Below, one piece after another: positions 25,003 to 33,142 of a stretch of DNA of 64,000 bases (its first letter is position 1; the number at the start of each line of letters is the position of its first letter). This DNA is from Chordicoccus furentiruminis (GTDB lineage: Bacteria; Bacillota; Clostridia; Lachnospirales; Lachnospiraceae). The stretch covers positions 1,116,001 through 1,180,000 of the forward strand of contig NZ_CP048829.1 of the NCBI RefSeq assembly GCF_019355395.1. The letters run 5' to 3'. The notes beneath the pieces were generated by a model that was not told the DNA's origin, did no database searches, and worked only from the letters and a program-made list of their open reading frames with translations. The position numbers and the translations under genes are program-made.

Positions 25003-25939
25003 CTCGCAGATACTCCTTGTAAGAACGCGACGTGTCATAGATCACGCCGCCGTGTGTCGCCGTCCCCCTGACCGGCGTCTTCCAGTCTCCGTAAAACCGA
25101 TCCAGCAGCTCAAGATAACCGCCCGGAGCCGGGATCTCCATCATCTCAAACGGCAGCATCACGGTTGTGTCGAACCAGGACCGCTCCCACACGCGGCGGC
25201 GCCGGTCCTTCTCCGTCATCAGCCCGTTGAAATACTTCGCTACGCGCGTCGTCGGCTGGCCGTCATATTTCGTCACTTCCCGGATGTAATCCCTGTAATA
25301 CTTCTCATAAAAATCCACCTTCCGGAGCGGTCCAGCAAGGACCGCATGCGCGGCGGCCTTGGCCGCCTTCCGCAGCGGGTTCGGACTGTCCTTCACATAC
25401 CGGTCCTTGTACAGCGCCCGCGTCCGCGCCTTCCGGATCAGAGTGTCCGCCGTCCGGCACTGAAGAAGAAAATCCTGATCGTCGTCCGGCACATTGTCGA
25501 TCGGAAAAATATCAAGAAAGATTCCCTGATTGAACGGCAGCCTCCAGCGCGCCTCGCTCTCCCGTATGCCCGTCGTCATGCTGTTTCGCAGCTGCGCGTG
25601 CTCCCTCAGCGTCCCGGGTTCAGTCTCCTGGGTCTGAAAGAAATACGGATCACGAAACTCCCCGGAGGCAGCCGCACAGAGTTTTTCGTAATCCGGACGC
25701 ATCATCATGACATCCAGATCATCGTCCCACGGAATATAGCCCCTGTGCCGCACCGCGCCGAGCAGCGTTCCCGCGTCCGCGTAGTACTGAATGCCATGCG
25801 CCTCGCAAACGCGCATCAGCTCTGCGAGAAGGTCGAGCTGCACAGCCCATACCTCCTTCATTTTCGCCGGAACCGTATAGTCCTCCCGGACTTCCTCTTC
25901 CAGAAAATGCTCCGGCAGCTTCAGCTTCAGCTCAACCAT
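24995..25939 (-). CDS. LicD family phosphotransferase
   Basis: Predicted transferase of 314 residues that attaches phosphorylcholine or a similar phospho-alcohol from a CDP carrier to surface sugars. The LicD core is unmistakable near residues 50-85: YYADAGTLLGAVRHRGYIPW followed by DDDLDVMMMRPDYEKL, whose Asp residues are the presumed metal ligands. Later, DIFPIDNVPDDD near residue 150 is also typical. It is the first gene of the LicD-TagD-CapA operon, behind a promoter at 26010-26039. Acceptor polymer and donor alcohol cannot be read from the sequence. Confidence 0.9.
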   Translation of the reverse strand: MVELKLKLPEHFLEEEVREDYTVPAKMKEVWAVQLDLLAELMRVCEAHGIQYYADAGTLLGAVRHRGYIPWDDDLDVMMMRPDYEKLCAAASGEFRDPYFFQTQETEPGTLREHAQLRNSMTTGIRESEARWRLPFNQGIFLDIFPIDNVPDDDQDFLLQCRTADTLIRKARTRALYKDRYVKDSPNPLRKAAKAAAHAVLAGPLRKVDFYEKYYRDYIREVTKYDGQPTTRVAKYFNGLMTEKDRRRRVWERSWFDTTVMLPFEMMEIPAPGGYLELLDRFYGDWKTPVRGTATHGGVIYDTSRSYKEYLRDE

Positions 25940-26009
25940 CTGTGCCGTTCCTCTCCTTCATGGATCCGCCTGATACGCGGACTCACTGTTTCCCGATCAG
26001 TAGTATCAG

Positions 26010-26039
26010 AGTATAGCATGAAATCCCGTTTCCGGACAA
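26010..26039 (-). promoter_or_regulatory. Promoter of the LicD-TagD-CapA operon
   Basis: Minus strand TTGTCC (26034-26039), 18-bp spacer, TATACT (26010-26015). The predicted start of transcription is about 65 bp before the licD-like ATG. Confidence 0.55.
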
Positions 26040-26067
26040 CGCGGCCTTTTCCGCCCATCCGGCTCCG

Positions 26068-27447
26068 TCAGTGAATGAACATCCGGATCAGCCGGTCATG
26101 CAGCGCTGTGTACGGCTGATACCGCATCGGAAGATCCATCCATGTTTTCTTGTCGACGATGCTTTTCCTGTGAGAAAACGCCTCGAATCCGCGCCGCCCG
26201 TGATAGCTGCCCATCCCGCTCTCGCCGACGCCTCCGAATCCCATCGCGCTGGTCGCGAGATGGATCACCGTGTCATTAATGCAGCCGCCGCCGAAACGGC
26301 AGACCTCCGTCAGCATCCTGCAGTGCGCCCGGTTCTCTGAGAAAATATATAATGCAAGCGGCTTCGGGCGGTCCGCCAGCATAGCCGGCACATCTCCGAT
26401 CTTCTCATACGTCAGAACCGGGAGAACCGGCCCGAAAATCTCCTCCTGCATGACGGCGTCCTCCCACGTCACACCGTCAAGGACCGTCGGCTCGATCCGG
26501 AGCGCGGACCGGTCGTTCCGGCCTTCGAAGATCACCTTCGCCGGATCGATGAGTCCCATCAGACGGTCGAAGTGTTTTTCGCTGACAATATGACCGTACG
26601 ATACCCGTTTGAGCGGATCCGCGCCGAACTGCCTGCGTATTTCCCTCACAAGCGCTTCCAGAAGCGCCGGCTTCACGCTTTCCTGACAGAGAATATAATC
26701 CGGCGCCACGCAGGTCTGGCCGCAGTTCAGAAATTTCCCCCATACAATCCTGCGCGCGGCCAGGGAAAGATTCGCGCTCTCATCCACCACGCAGGGACTC
26801 TTTCCGCCGAGCTCAAGGACGGCCGGTGTCAGCCGTTCCGCCGCATGCCGCAGCACCTCCCGGCCAACGGCCTGACTTCCCGTGAAAAAGATCTTGTCAA
26901 AGGGCTGATCAAGAAGAGCCTGATTCTCTGCGCGTCCGCCTGTGATCACCGCCGCATACTCTTTCGGAAACACCTCCCCGATCATCTCCGCCAGTACTGC
27001 GCCCGAAGCCGGCGAATAGGCGCTCGGCTTCACGACCGCCGTATTGCCCGCCGCCACCGCGTCGATCAGCGGATCCAGCGTCAGCAGCACCGGATAGTTC
27101 CAGGGGCTCATGATCAGCACCGTTCCGCAGGGAGAGGGCTTCACGAAGGACCGGGACACATACTGCGCCAGCGGCGTCGGCACCCGCTTTTCCGCCGCAT
27201 AGCGCCGGGTATGCCGCAGCATATGCGTCAGCTCCGACAGCGCCAGTCCGACCTCGCACATATAACTTTCCGACGCGCTCTTTCCGAGATCCTTCCGCAG
27301 CGCTTCATTCAGCTCCGCTTCATGCGAGCGGATCGCCGCCCTGAGCTTCCGCAGATACTGAAGCCGCGTATTCACGTCCAGCGTCGCGCCCGACGCAAAA
27401 AAATGATGCTGTCCGGTCACCAGTTCCTGTATCTTTTCCGTCTGCAT
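26068..27447 (-). CDS. Aldehyde dehydrogenase family protein (class 3-like)
   Basis: NAD(P)-dependent aldehyde dehydrogenase, 459 residues. It resembles the class 3 group (YwdH/fatty aldehyde type): PCGTVLIMSPWNYPVLLTLD near residue 102, the NAD-binding FTGSQAVGREVLRHAAERLT near 195, the general-base glutamate in VLELGGKSP near 217, and the nucleophilic cysteine in NCGQTCVAPDYIL near 252. EEIFGPVLPVL follows near 335. The C-terminus RMFIH lacks a clear membrane helix. I choose ATG 27447; the frame is open further to a GTG at 27483 with no better RBS. Monocistronic; aldehyde substrate unknown. Confidence 0.92.
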   Translation of the reverse strand: MQTEKIQELVTGQHHFFASGATLDVNTRLQYLRKLRAAIRSHEAELNEALRKDLGKSASESYMCEVGLALSELTHMLRHTRRYAAEKRVPTPLAQYVSRSFVKPSPCGTVLIMSPWNYPVLLTLDPLIDAVAAGNTAVVKPSAYSPASGAVLAEMIGEVFPKEYAAVITGGRAENQALLDQPFDKIFFTGSQAVGREVLRHAAERLTPAVLELGGKSPCVVDESANLSLAARRIVWGKFLNCGQTCVAPDYILCQESVKPALLEALVREIRRQFGADPLKRVSYGHIVSEKHFDRLMGLIDPAKVIFEGRNDRSALRIEPTVLDGVTWEDAVMQEEIFGPVLPVLTYEKIGDVPAMLADRPKPLALYIFSENRAHCRMLTEVCRFGGGCINDTVIHLATSAMGFGGVGESGMGSYHGRRGFEAFSHRKSIVDKKTWMDLPMRYQPYTALHDRLIRMFIH

Positions 27448-27580
27448 GGAGTTCTTCTTCCCATCATAAAAAGGTGCAGCCACGGAATCCCCGCAGCTGC
27501 ATCACGCGTTTCCTTTCTATATCATACCAGATTTCTGTGAATCTGGCACGACGCTTCTCTTTCCATCTCCACCCGGAGAT

Positions 27581-28267
27581 TCATTCGGCTCTTGAGCCTC
27601 CGGCCTCCAGCTCGTCCAGATTCACATCCGCTCCGTCGGCGTCGGCCTGCTCCACATCCTGTTCCGTAAAGGGCTCCGTTTCCGATGCTTCGGATACGGA
27701 TTCTTCGTCATCCGGCAGCGGATCAACATCGCCGACCGGCGAGATCTCCGTTCCCGCTTCCGGGCCTTCCGCCCCTTCGGTGAAATTCTGCTCGTCATAC
27801 GGAATCGCGCCGTCGTAATCGGACTCGCTGACCGGATCCGCATCGGCTTCATCTCCGTCTGATTCGATACCGGCTGTATCCTCCGTATCGCTGTCATCCT
27901 CATCCGTGACGTTTTCCGACCCGCCGTCCGCGGAGTCCATATCCTGCTCCGCTTCGCCGCACGGTTCCGCTTCTGCCTGTTCGTCGTCGGATGCCTGTTC
28001 CGGGTCTGTTACGGATTCCGAATCCGATGTCATCTTTTCGTCATCTTCTGCTGTCACTGCATTTTCATGTACGGTCTCCACATGCGCCGGTCCTCTCCGT
28101 ACCTGCATCGCGTCGAAGGACGCGTGCTCGATCGGTTCAGCCGCTTCCGTGCGAATCCGGATTTCCTTTTCCGTCGTCTTCTGATCCATTGCTGAAACAC
28201 CGAAGGAACCGCATCCCGCCATCACAAGCACCGCAGAGACAAACACTGCAAGCATTGACTTCTTCAT
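27581..28267 (-). CDS. Hyperacidic low-complexity lipoprotein
   Basis: Predicted lipoprotein of 228 residues whose mature part is dominated by Asp, Glu, Ser and Thr. A signal sequence with lipobox VLVMAGC is followed by a short basic-neutral stretch (KEIRIRTEAAEPIEHASFDA) and then about 150 residues with hardly any Lys or Arg (for example DEDDSDTEDTAGIESDGDEA). No catalytic motif or known fold is visible. Such polyacidic surface proteins can bind cations or act as spacers; this is speculation. It is likely a real gene: a consensus promoter at 28298-28326, RBS GGAGG, and proper lipobox. I do not recognise a family. Confidence 0.72.
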   Translation of the reverse strand: MKKSMLAVFVSAVLVMAGCGSFGVSAMDQKTTEKEIRIRTEAAEPIEHASFDAMQVRRGPAHVETVHENAVTAEDDEKMTSDSESVTDPEQASDDEQAEAEPCGEAEQDMDSADGGSENVTDEDDSDTEDTAGIESDGDEADADPVSESDYDGAIPYDEQNFTEGAEGPEAGTEISPVGDVDPLPDDEESVSEASETEPFTEQDVEQADADGADVNLDELEAGGSRAE

Positions 28268-28297
28268 GGTCTGCACCTCCTCTTTTGTTCTGAATCT

Positions 28298-28326
28298 ATT
28301 ATAGGTCCGGGAGTTAGAGAAGGCAA
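28298..28326 (-). promoter_or_regulatory. Promoter of the acidic lipoprotein gene
   Basis: Minus strand TTGCCT (28321-28326), 17-bp spacer, perfect TATAAT (28298-28303). The start of transcription would be about 25 bp before the ATG-proximal RBS. Confidence 0.7.
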
Positions 28327-28386
28327 ATTAAGACTTGTTGAAGAGTTCGCGACACATATATTACAGATGTTACATTTCCGATACGG

Positions 28387-29082
28387 TCAGGCGCGGTCTG
28401 AATCAAGGAAGCGCCAGACACAGGCCGCCAGCGCGCCGCCGAGCATCGGTGCCAGAATGAAGATCCAGAGGCAGCCTGCCGGCTGGGCATTCCCCTGCGT
28501 CAGCGCCGCCAGCGCCGGTCCGACGGACCGCGCCGGGTTGACGGATGTTCCGGTCAGACCGATCCCGAGGATATGAACGAAGGTCAGTGTCAGGCCGATC
28601 ACCAGACCGGCAAAGGAACCGTGGCCGGCTTTCTTCGACGTCACACCCAGAACGGTCAGGACGAAGACGAACGTCAGAACCAGTTCCACGAGGAAACCGG
28701 CCCCCGCCGATCCGTTGACACCGGCCAGCCCGTTGGCTCCGAATGCTCCCGTCTGGTCCTTCACGCCGCCCATCTCAAAGATGGCCTTGAGCAGGAAACT
28801 TCCGGCCGCCGCTCCGAGCACCTGTGCGATCCAGTAGCCGATGAGATCCTTCCCCTTCATCCCGCCGTTCAGAAAGACGCCGAGCGAAACAGCCGGATTG
28901 ACATGGCAGCCGGAGATGTTGCCGATACAGTACGCCTCCGCGACGATCGACAGTCCGAATGCGAGCGCCGTCAGCAGATAGCCGGTTCCGGCCGACGGAT
29001 CGCAGCCGGCCAGCATCGCCGTACCGCAGCCAAAGGTAACGAGAACCGCCGTACCGATAAACTCGGCGATATACTTCTTCAT
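28387..29082 (-). CDS. Aquaporin / MIP family channel
   Basis: Membrane channel of 231 residues with six helices and two NPA half-helices: GCHVNPAVSLGVFLNG near residue 62 and GTSVNPARSVGPALAAL near 180. The opening MKKYIAEFIGTAVLVTFGCG is typical. The Arg directly after the second NPA (NPAR) is the selectivity-filter arginine. The overall pattern is closer to water-selective AqpZ than to GlpF, but transport of glycerol or other small solutes cannot be excluded. GGGGG lies eight bases before the start. Transcribed from its own promoter at 29137-29165. Confidence 0.93.
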   Translation of the reverse strand: MKKYIAEFIGTAVLVTFGCGTAMLAGCDPSAGTGYLLTALAFGLSIVAEAYCIGNISGCHVNPAVSLGVFLNGGMKGKDLIGYWIAQVLGAAAGSFLLKAIFEMGGVKDQTGAFGANGLAGVNGSAGAGFLVELVLTFVFVLTVLGVTSKKAGHGSFAGLVIGLTLTFVHILGIGLTGTSVNPARSVGPALAALTQGNAQPAGCLWIFILAPMLGGALAACVWRFLDSDRA

Positions 29083-29136
29083 AACACATACCCCCTACTC
29101 GAATGGATACTCTGCGATCAGAAAAACGACACCTGT

Positions 29137-29165
29137 ATTATATTGGATACCCGGGCATTTAACAA
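29137..29165 (-). promoter_or_regulatory. Promoter of the aquaporin gene
   Basis: Minus strand TTGTTA (29160-29165), 17-bp spacer, perfect TATAAT (29137-29142), about 55 bp before the start codon. Confidence 0.7.
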
Positions 29166-29335
29166 TCTGATTATTTCTGTATCTGCATCTTATTTTCGGA
29201 CTTTTCTTGTCGCTGTGTAAAGTTTTCACCGTCTGTGCGTCTTTTTCCGCCCTTCCGCACTGATGCCTCATTTTCGCATCGCCGCGCTGCTGCCCGCATG
29301 CGCGGCGGTGTTTTTACCAGCGGGACGCGGTTCTT

Positions 29336-30673
29336 TCAGACACCGGGCGCTCCGATCGCATCCAGCAGCGCCTCATTGAAGGATTGCATGGTCGTAACAT
29401 GAAATTTCGCCAGAATCACTGCATTCATCTTTTCAAGCTGTGCAGCAGAAAGATTTTTCAGCGCCGCCAGAAGTTCGTCCTTCGAAGAAACCACTTCCCC
29501 CGCTCCCTCCGGAATCACATCTTTCGCTCCGACGTGATCGCTCACGATGACCGGAACGCCATAACTCAGTGCCTCGATCACGGTGTATCCAAAGGTCTCA
29601 TTCCACACACTGGGCTGAATCAGGACATCGGTATGATCCATGATGCGTTCCAGCTGTGCGTAATCATATCGTTCATGCTGCCGGATGTAAGGGGCATCTT
29701 CCGTTGGTTTAAAGAACACGTTCAGTTCGAAGTCCTGTCTTTCTTTCCATAGTTCATCAAGGACACTTTTCAGAACAAAGTACCCCTTTGCGGCGCTCTG
29801 GGCGGATAAATAGGTGAACCGGATCGGTCTGCCGGATTTTTTCTTTTTCCTGTGATCCTGTATGTCTCCATGGGTGATCGGAATCAGTATGCTCTTTCTC
29901 CCGCCCATGTATTGCTCATATACCGCTCTGGTCACAGAACTGTTGTAATGGATCATGTCCATCAGATCCAGAAGGCTTCTGTAGTATTCCCGAAGCTTCC
30001 GGTAATCCTCCGCTGTCCGGATCGGTTTCCCTCCGACTGCTGCCTGTCCGCTCAGATACTCATCGCGGTGACCTTTGCGAAGCTTCTTCACAATCGGACT
30101 GTCCTTCAGAATTCGATATGCCGGACTCTGCAGCACCTGAATCTTCCTGAGCGACAGCGCCGTCATATTGCATCCGGGACAGCTGGCGCAGGTATCGGCA
30201 TCCGGGCAAATCATGCCATCCCTGAACAGCGTCACCTTGGGACAGATCGGAAAGAAATCATGCGCGGTGAACACGGTCCTGATCCCCATCTTCTTTGCTG
30301 CCGCAAGAAGATTCCTGTGTAGTCCCATCAGAGTATGGATATGAACCACTTCCGGGCGTACCGATTGAAGGAACTGCTCATAGACCTTCAGATCACCCTG
30401 GATCGTGAACGCGGATATAGCAACAATGCCCTCATCATAGGAAACAGGCGCAGGGTTCATGACCTCGAAACTGGCAATGCCGTCAAGACTCCTGCGCTTC
30501 CTGATTTTCGTGTGTCCGCCGGATAACCGGATCTCTCCCGGCCAGAGAAGCGATACCTGATCGCCCTCCTTTACCTGCTCCTTCATCAGATCCGTACAGA
30601 ACTTTGTAAGACCTCCGGTGCGATACGGCGGAAAGCCAAGCGAATAATGCAGTATATTCAATGTTCCGTCCAC
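29336..30673 (-). CDS. Glycosyltransferase family 4 protein
   Basis: Cytoplasmic glycosyltransferase with GT-B fold, 445 residues. The N-terminal domain has the acceptor-side GGLTKFCTDLMKEQV near residue 20 and VVHIHTLMGLHRNLL near 110. A cysteine cluster (ICPDADTCASCPGCN) near 160 may bind a metal. The C-terminal donor domain has TYLSAQSAAKGYF near 290 and the E-x7-E motif in PSVWNETFGYTVIEALSYGV near 372. Sugar donor and acceptor are unknown. A GTG start (30673) follows AGAGGAAAG. It is preceded on the same strand by a 58-codon ORF that lies behind a good promoter, and is probably co-transcribed with it. Confidence 0.87.
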   Translation of the reverse strand: MDGTLNILHYSLGFPPYRTGGLTKFCTDLMKEQVKEGDQVSLLWPGEIRLSGGHTKIRKRRSLDGIASFEVMNPAPVSYDEGIVAISAFTIQGDLKVYEQFLQSVRPEVVHIHTLMGLHRNLLAAAKKMGIRTVFTAHDFFPICPKVTLFRDGMICPDADTCASCPGCNMTALSLRKIQVLQSPAYRILKDSPIVKKLRKGHRDEYLSGQAAVGGKPIRTAEDYRKLREYYRSLLDLMDMIHYNSSVTRAVYEQYMGGRKSILIPITHGDIQDHRKKKKSGRPIRFTYLSAQSAAKGYFVLKSVLDELWKERQDFELNVFFKPTEDAPYIRQHERYDYAQLERIMDHTDVLIQPSVWNETFGYTVIEALSYGVPVIVSDHVGAKDVIPEGAGEVVSSKDELLAALKNLSAAQLEKMNAVILAKFHVTTMQSFNEALLDAIGAPGV

Positions 30674-30794
30674 CTTTCCTCTCCAAAATGTGGCAGTGTA
30701 AAGTCTGCTTCCTGATTCCGGTTCTGTCTTCCTGCCGTTTTTGATTTAATCGCAGCATACAGAGCCCCCGGAACAGAAATGGACAGAAAACAGC

Positions 30795-30971
30795 TTACAA
30801 AACATATTCCAGAAATGCAAGAGACGTCAGTTTGTCCCGGTACGGATGGAGCCTGCGGCTCCATGTGTTCTTTATCGGAATCCCCCCGATATCTGCAAGC
30901 TCATTCTTCAGATCATCCGGAAATAACGGATCAATCACCTTGTGGATGTTTTCGATAGAGGTGTACTGCAT
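30795..30971 (-). CDS. Small hypothetical protein (58 aa) upstream of the glycosyltransferase gene
   Basis: A 58-residue frame starting MQYTSIENIHKVIDPLFPDD and ending TSLAFLEYVL. Its composition is that of a normal soluble protein (IPIKNTWSRRLHPYRDKLTS), unlike out-of-frame translations nearby. It begins about 35 bp after the predicted start of transcription of a good promoter (31012-31040), with GGCAGGTGT before the ATG. The frame stays open further upstream, but that part is the antisense of the peroxidase gene. It might be a conserved small protein or the remnant of a larger gene; I do not recognise it. The glycosyltransferase gene follows after 121 bp. Confidence 0.42.
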   Translation of the reverse strand: MQYTSIENIHKVIDPLFPDDLKNELADIGGIPIKNTWSRRLHPYRDKLTSLAFLEYVL

Positions 30972-30999
30972 ACACCTGCCGCGCGGCCTCCAGCCGCAC

Positions 31000-31028
31000 T
31001 TGCATTTTTCATGTATATTTGATAAAAT
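31000..31028 (+). promoter_or_regulatory. Possible promoter of the glutathione peroxidase gene
   Basis: Plus strand TTGCAT (31000-31005), 17-bp spacer, TAAAAT (31023-31028), about 45 bp before the RBS GGAGG. It overlaps the minus-strand promoter at 31012-31040 face to face. Confidence 0.45.
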
Positions 31029-31040
31029 ACTATTTGTTAA
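31012..31040 (-). promoter_or_regulatory. Promoter for the small ORF and glycosyltransferase gene
   Basis: Minus strand TTAACA (31035-31040), 17-bp spacer, TATACA (31012-31017), in an AT-rich stretch. It overlaps a plus-strand promoter-like sequence for the peroxidase gene. Confidence 0.55.
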
Positions 31041-31079
31041 TCCAAATACGGACAGTTCTCGTTTACGGAGGTATCTGTG

Positions 31080-31622
31080 ATGAACATTTATGATTATTCC
31101 GTTACAACGCCGGACAATAAAGCGCTCTCTCTTTCCGAGTACAAAGGAAAGGTTATGCTGATCGTGAACACCGCGACCGGCTGCGGCTTCACACCGCAGT
31201 ACAAGGATCTCGAAGCCCTCTACGAGAAGTACCACGATCAGGGGCTCGAGATCATCGACATTCCCTGCAATCAGTTCGCCGGCCAGACGCCGGGCACCGA
31301 TGAGGAAATTCACGAATTCTGCACGCTGAAGTACAACACGCAGTTTCCGCAGATGAAGAAATCCGATGTCAACGGAGAAAACCAGCTGCCGCTCTACGCT
31401 TACCTCAAGAGCCAGCAGGGATTCGAAGGCTTCGGTACGGGCGCGAAGGCGCTGGCGATGAGCGCGCTTCTGAAGAAGATCGACGCGGATTACAAACACA
31501 ATCCGGACATCAAATGGAATTTCACAAAGTTTCTCGTCGACCGCGAGGGCCGCGTCGTCCGCCGCTTCGAGCCGACGGAAAGCATGAAGCATGTGGATGA
31601 GGCCGTAGCGCAGCTTGTCTGA
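31080..31622 (+). CDS. Glutathione peroxidase family protein (Cys-type)
   Basis: Thiol peroxidase of 180 residues that reduces hydrogen or organic peroxides; bacterial members usually take electrons from thioredoxin rather than glutathione. The three family blocks are present: IVNTATGCGFTPQYKDLEAL with the peroxidatic cysteine (Cys, not selenocysteine) near residue 36, IDIPCNQFAGQTPGTDEEIH near 70 with the catalytic Gln, and IKWNFTKFLVDREGRVVRRF near 145 with the catalytic Trp and Asn. Cys in PCNQF may act as resolving partner. ATG 31080 is preceded by GGAGG at eight bases. It ends at a strong hairpin terminator. Confidence 0.95.
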   Translation: MNIYDYSVTTPDNKALSLSEYKGKVMLIVNTATGCGFTPQYKDLEALYEKYHDQGLEIIDIPCNQFAGQTPGTDEEIHEFCTLKYNTQFPQMKKSDVNGENQLPLYAYLKSQQGFEGFGTGAKALAMSALLKKIDADYKHNPDIKWNFTKFLVDREGRVVRRFEPTESMKHVDEAVAQLV

Positions 31623-31641
31623 TGCGCGCACGCACACAGCC

Positions 31642-31690
31642 GGGGGCTGCCTGTCATCGTATAATTGATGACAGGCAGCCCCCGATTTTC
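31642..31690 (+). terminator. Strong terminator hairpin after glutathione peroxidase
   Basis: 17-bp perfect stem (31642-31658 with 31667-31683, GGGGGCTGCCTGTCATC), 8-base loop, followed by GATTTTCT. Confidence 0.85.
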
Positions 31691-31806
31691 TGTCATGCAG
31701 ACCCAAAGCGCCCGGCTGAGTCTGCGCGCCGGACGGTTGCGTCCCGTCCGCGTAAGGATAGACGGACAGTCTGTAAAGCTGTCTTACGCAGCCGTCCGGG
31801 CTTCCG

Positions 31807-32457
31807 TCAGCTCCGCTTCACGCCCGGCATGCCGTACAGCAACGCGTTGCATACAGCCGCCGCGATGTTGCTCCCGCCCTTGCGTCCGCGCGCGACGATA
31901 TACGGCACGGACGAAACCTTCAGGATCAGTTCTTTTGCCTCCACGACATTCACGAACCCCACCGGCACGCCGATGATGCCTGCCGGCTGAAGGGTTCCTT
32001 CCCGGATCATCTCATCAAGCCGGATCAGAGCGGTGGGCGCGTTTCCGATCGCGAAGAGGCAGCGGCCGGGAAGGCGCGCGGCCTTCTCCATGCTGACCGT
32101 CGCGCGTGTCACGCCGCGCGCGCGGGCTTCCTCCGCCACGTCCGGGTCGCTCATGAAGCAGTGTACCCGGCCGCCGAACTTCTCCAGCGTCTTTTTGCTG
32201 ATTCCTGCCCGGGCCATCTCCGTATCCGTCACGATATCCGCTCCGGCGGCCAGCGCCTCCCGGAGACGCGAAACGGCCTGCTCCGAGAACACCAGATTTT
32301 CCGCGTAGTCGAAGTCCGCCGATGTATGGATCGCCCTGCGGACCACCGGATCCTCCTCCGGATCAAGATGGATGCCGCGGCGGTTCAGTTCCTCGCCGAT
32401 GATCTGCATGCTTCTCTTTTCGATGTCCATCGGTGCCACAAATTCGATTTTTTCCAT
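31807..32457 (-). CDS. cbiC: Cobalt-precorrin-8 methylmutase
   Basis: CbiC, 216 residues. It moves the C-11 methyl group to C-12, converting cobalt-precorrin-8 to cobyrinate. Landmarks: IEKRSMQIIGEELNRRG near residue 12 (with the SM-I-E motif), RRAIHTSADFDYAENLVFSE near 40, CFMSDPDVAEEARARGVTRA, AIGNAPTALIRLDEMI near 145 and IIGVPVGFVNVVEAKELI near 170. The catalytic histidine of the family lies in the AIHTSADFD block. Start 32457 has GGAGGAGAG upstream. It is the last gene of the B12 operon; a hairpin-forming region (31750-31789) follows but without a T tract. Confidence 0.95.
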   Translation of the reverse strand: MEKIEFVAPMDIEKRSMQIIGEELNRRGIHLDPEEDPVVRRAIHTSADFDYAENLVFSEQAVSRLREALAAGADIVTDTEMARAGISKKTLEKFGGRVHCFMSDPDVAEEARARGVTRATVSMEKAARLPGRCLFAIGNAPTALIRLDEMIREGTLQPAGIIGVPVGFVNVVEAKELILKVSSVPYIVARGRKGGSNIAAAVCNALLYGMPGVKRS

Positions 32458-32495
32458 GTCTGTCTCTCCTCCGCTGTCCGCCGGAGCGTCAGCTT

Positions 32496-33113
32496 TCACA
32501 GTTCCACGCCGCTGCGCGCCGTCACGCCCCAGTCAAAGGGGTGTTTTTTCTTTCTGATTTCCGATATATAATCCGCCGCGTTCACCAGCCGCTCCGTCGG
32601 ATTGCGGCCGGTGAGCACCGCCTCGATGTCCTCCGGCAGAGACTGAAGCCAGTCCAGCATCTCATCCTCGGACAGGAATCCGTACCGGACCGCGTGCAGC
32701 GCTTCGTCCAGCACGACGAGCGCGCGGATCTCCGCCTCCCGCGAATCGTTCGCCGCGCCGGTCAGATCCGTTCCGTCCGGCCCGTTTTCTTCAGTCCGGC
32801 CTGCTTTCTCCGCCGGCACGGAGTCCTTCCCGAACGCGGCTGTCCAGCCGCGTATTTCCGCGAAAAGTCTCCCGTACGACTCCTTTGTCCGCGCTTTCTC
32901 CTGCCCGCTCATCCGGGAGACGAATCCGTAAAATACATCCGGCTCCATGACCGTCACCTCCGGCAGTGTGCGCAGGATCCGCACTTCCCCGGAGCTTCCG
33001 TCCTTCAGGAACTGAGCGAACAGCACCGGTACGCCGCGTCCCGCGGCGCGCACGGCAAGTCCCACGGCCGCTGTCGTCTTTCCCTTTCCGTCTCCTTCAT
33101 AAATCTCGATCAC
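32496..33113 (-). CDS. cobA: Corrinoid adenosyltransferase (CobA/BtuR type)
   Basis: P-loop protein that transfers the adenosyl group of ATP to cob(I)alamin or cobyrinate diamide, 205 residues. The signature IEIYEGDGKGKTTAAVGLAV is at the N-terminus, followed by AAGRGVPVLFAQFLKDGSSG. ALVVLDEALHAVRYGFL lies near residue 130 and EAVLTGRNPTERLVNAADYI near 170, both characteristic. A Gly/Glu/Asp-rich insert (about residues 90-115) is longer than in E. coli BtuR. I choose GTG 33113 with AAAGGAG six bases upstream; an alternative GTG at 33146 overlaps the cbiP stop. Named cobA in the enterobacterial sense, not the methyltransferase. Confidence 0.92.
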   Translation of the reverse strand: MIEIYEGDGKGKTTAAVGLAVRAAGRGVPVLFAQFLKDGSSGEVRILRTLPEVTVMEPDVFYGFVSRMSGQEKARTKESYGRLFAEIRGWTAAFGKDSVPAEKAGRTEENGPDGTDLTGAANDSREAEIRALVVLDEALHAVRYGFLSEDEMLDWLQSLPEDIEAVLTGRNPTERLVNAADYISEIRKKKHPFDWGVTARSGVEL

Positions 33114-33142
33114 GGTCCGCTCCTTTCCGCCCGCCGTTTTTC

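Noticed and set aside
26068-27483. Longer aldehyde dehydrogenase start at 27483
   Set aside because: It is a GTG without better RBS, and the extra residues do not resemble the family N-terminus; ATG 27447 preferred.
29280-29307. CGCCGCGC/GCGCGGCG hairpin past the glycosyltransferase gene
   Set aside because: The T run is on the plus strand only, and no plus-strand gene ends there; not annotated as a terminator.
30972-31706. Upstream part of the long minus-strand frame containing the 58-aa ORF
   Set aside because: This portion is exactly antisense to glutathione peroxidase, which has all family motifs. Only the terminal 58 codons look like real protein.
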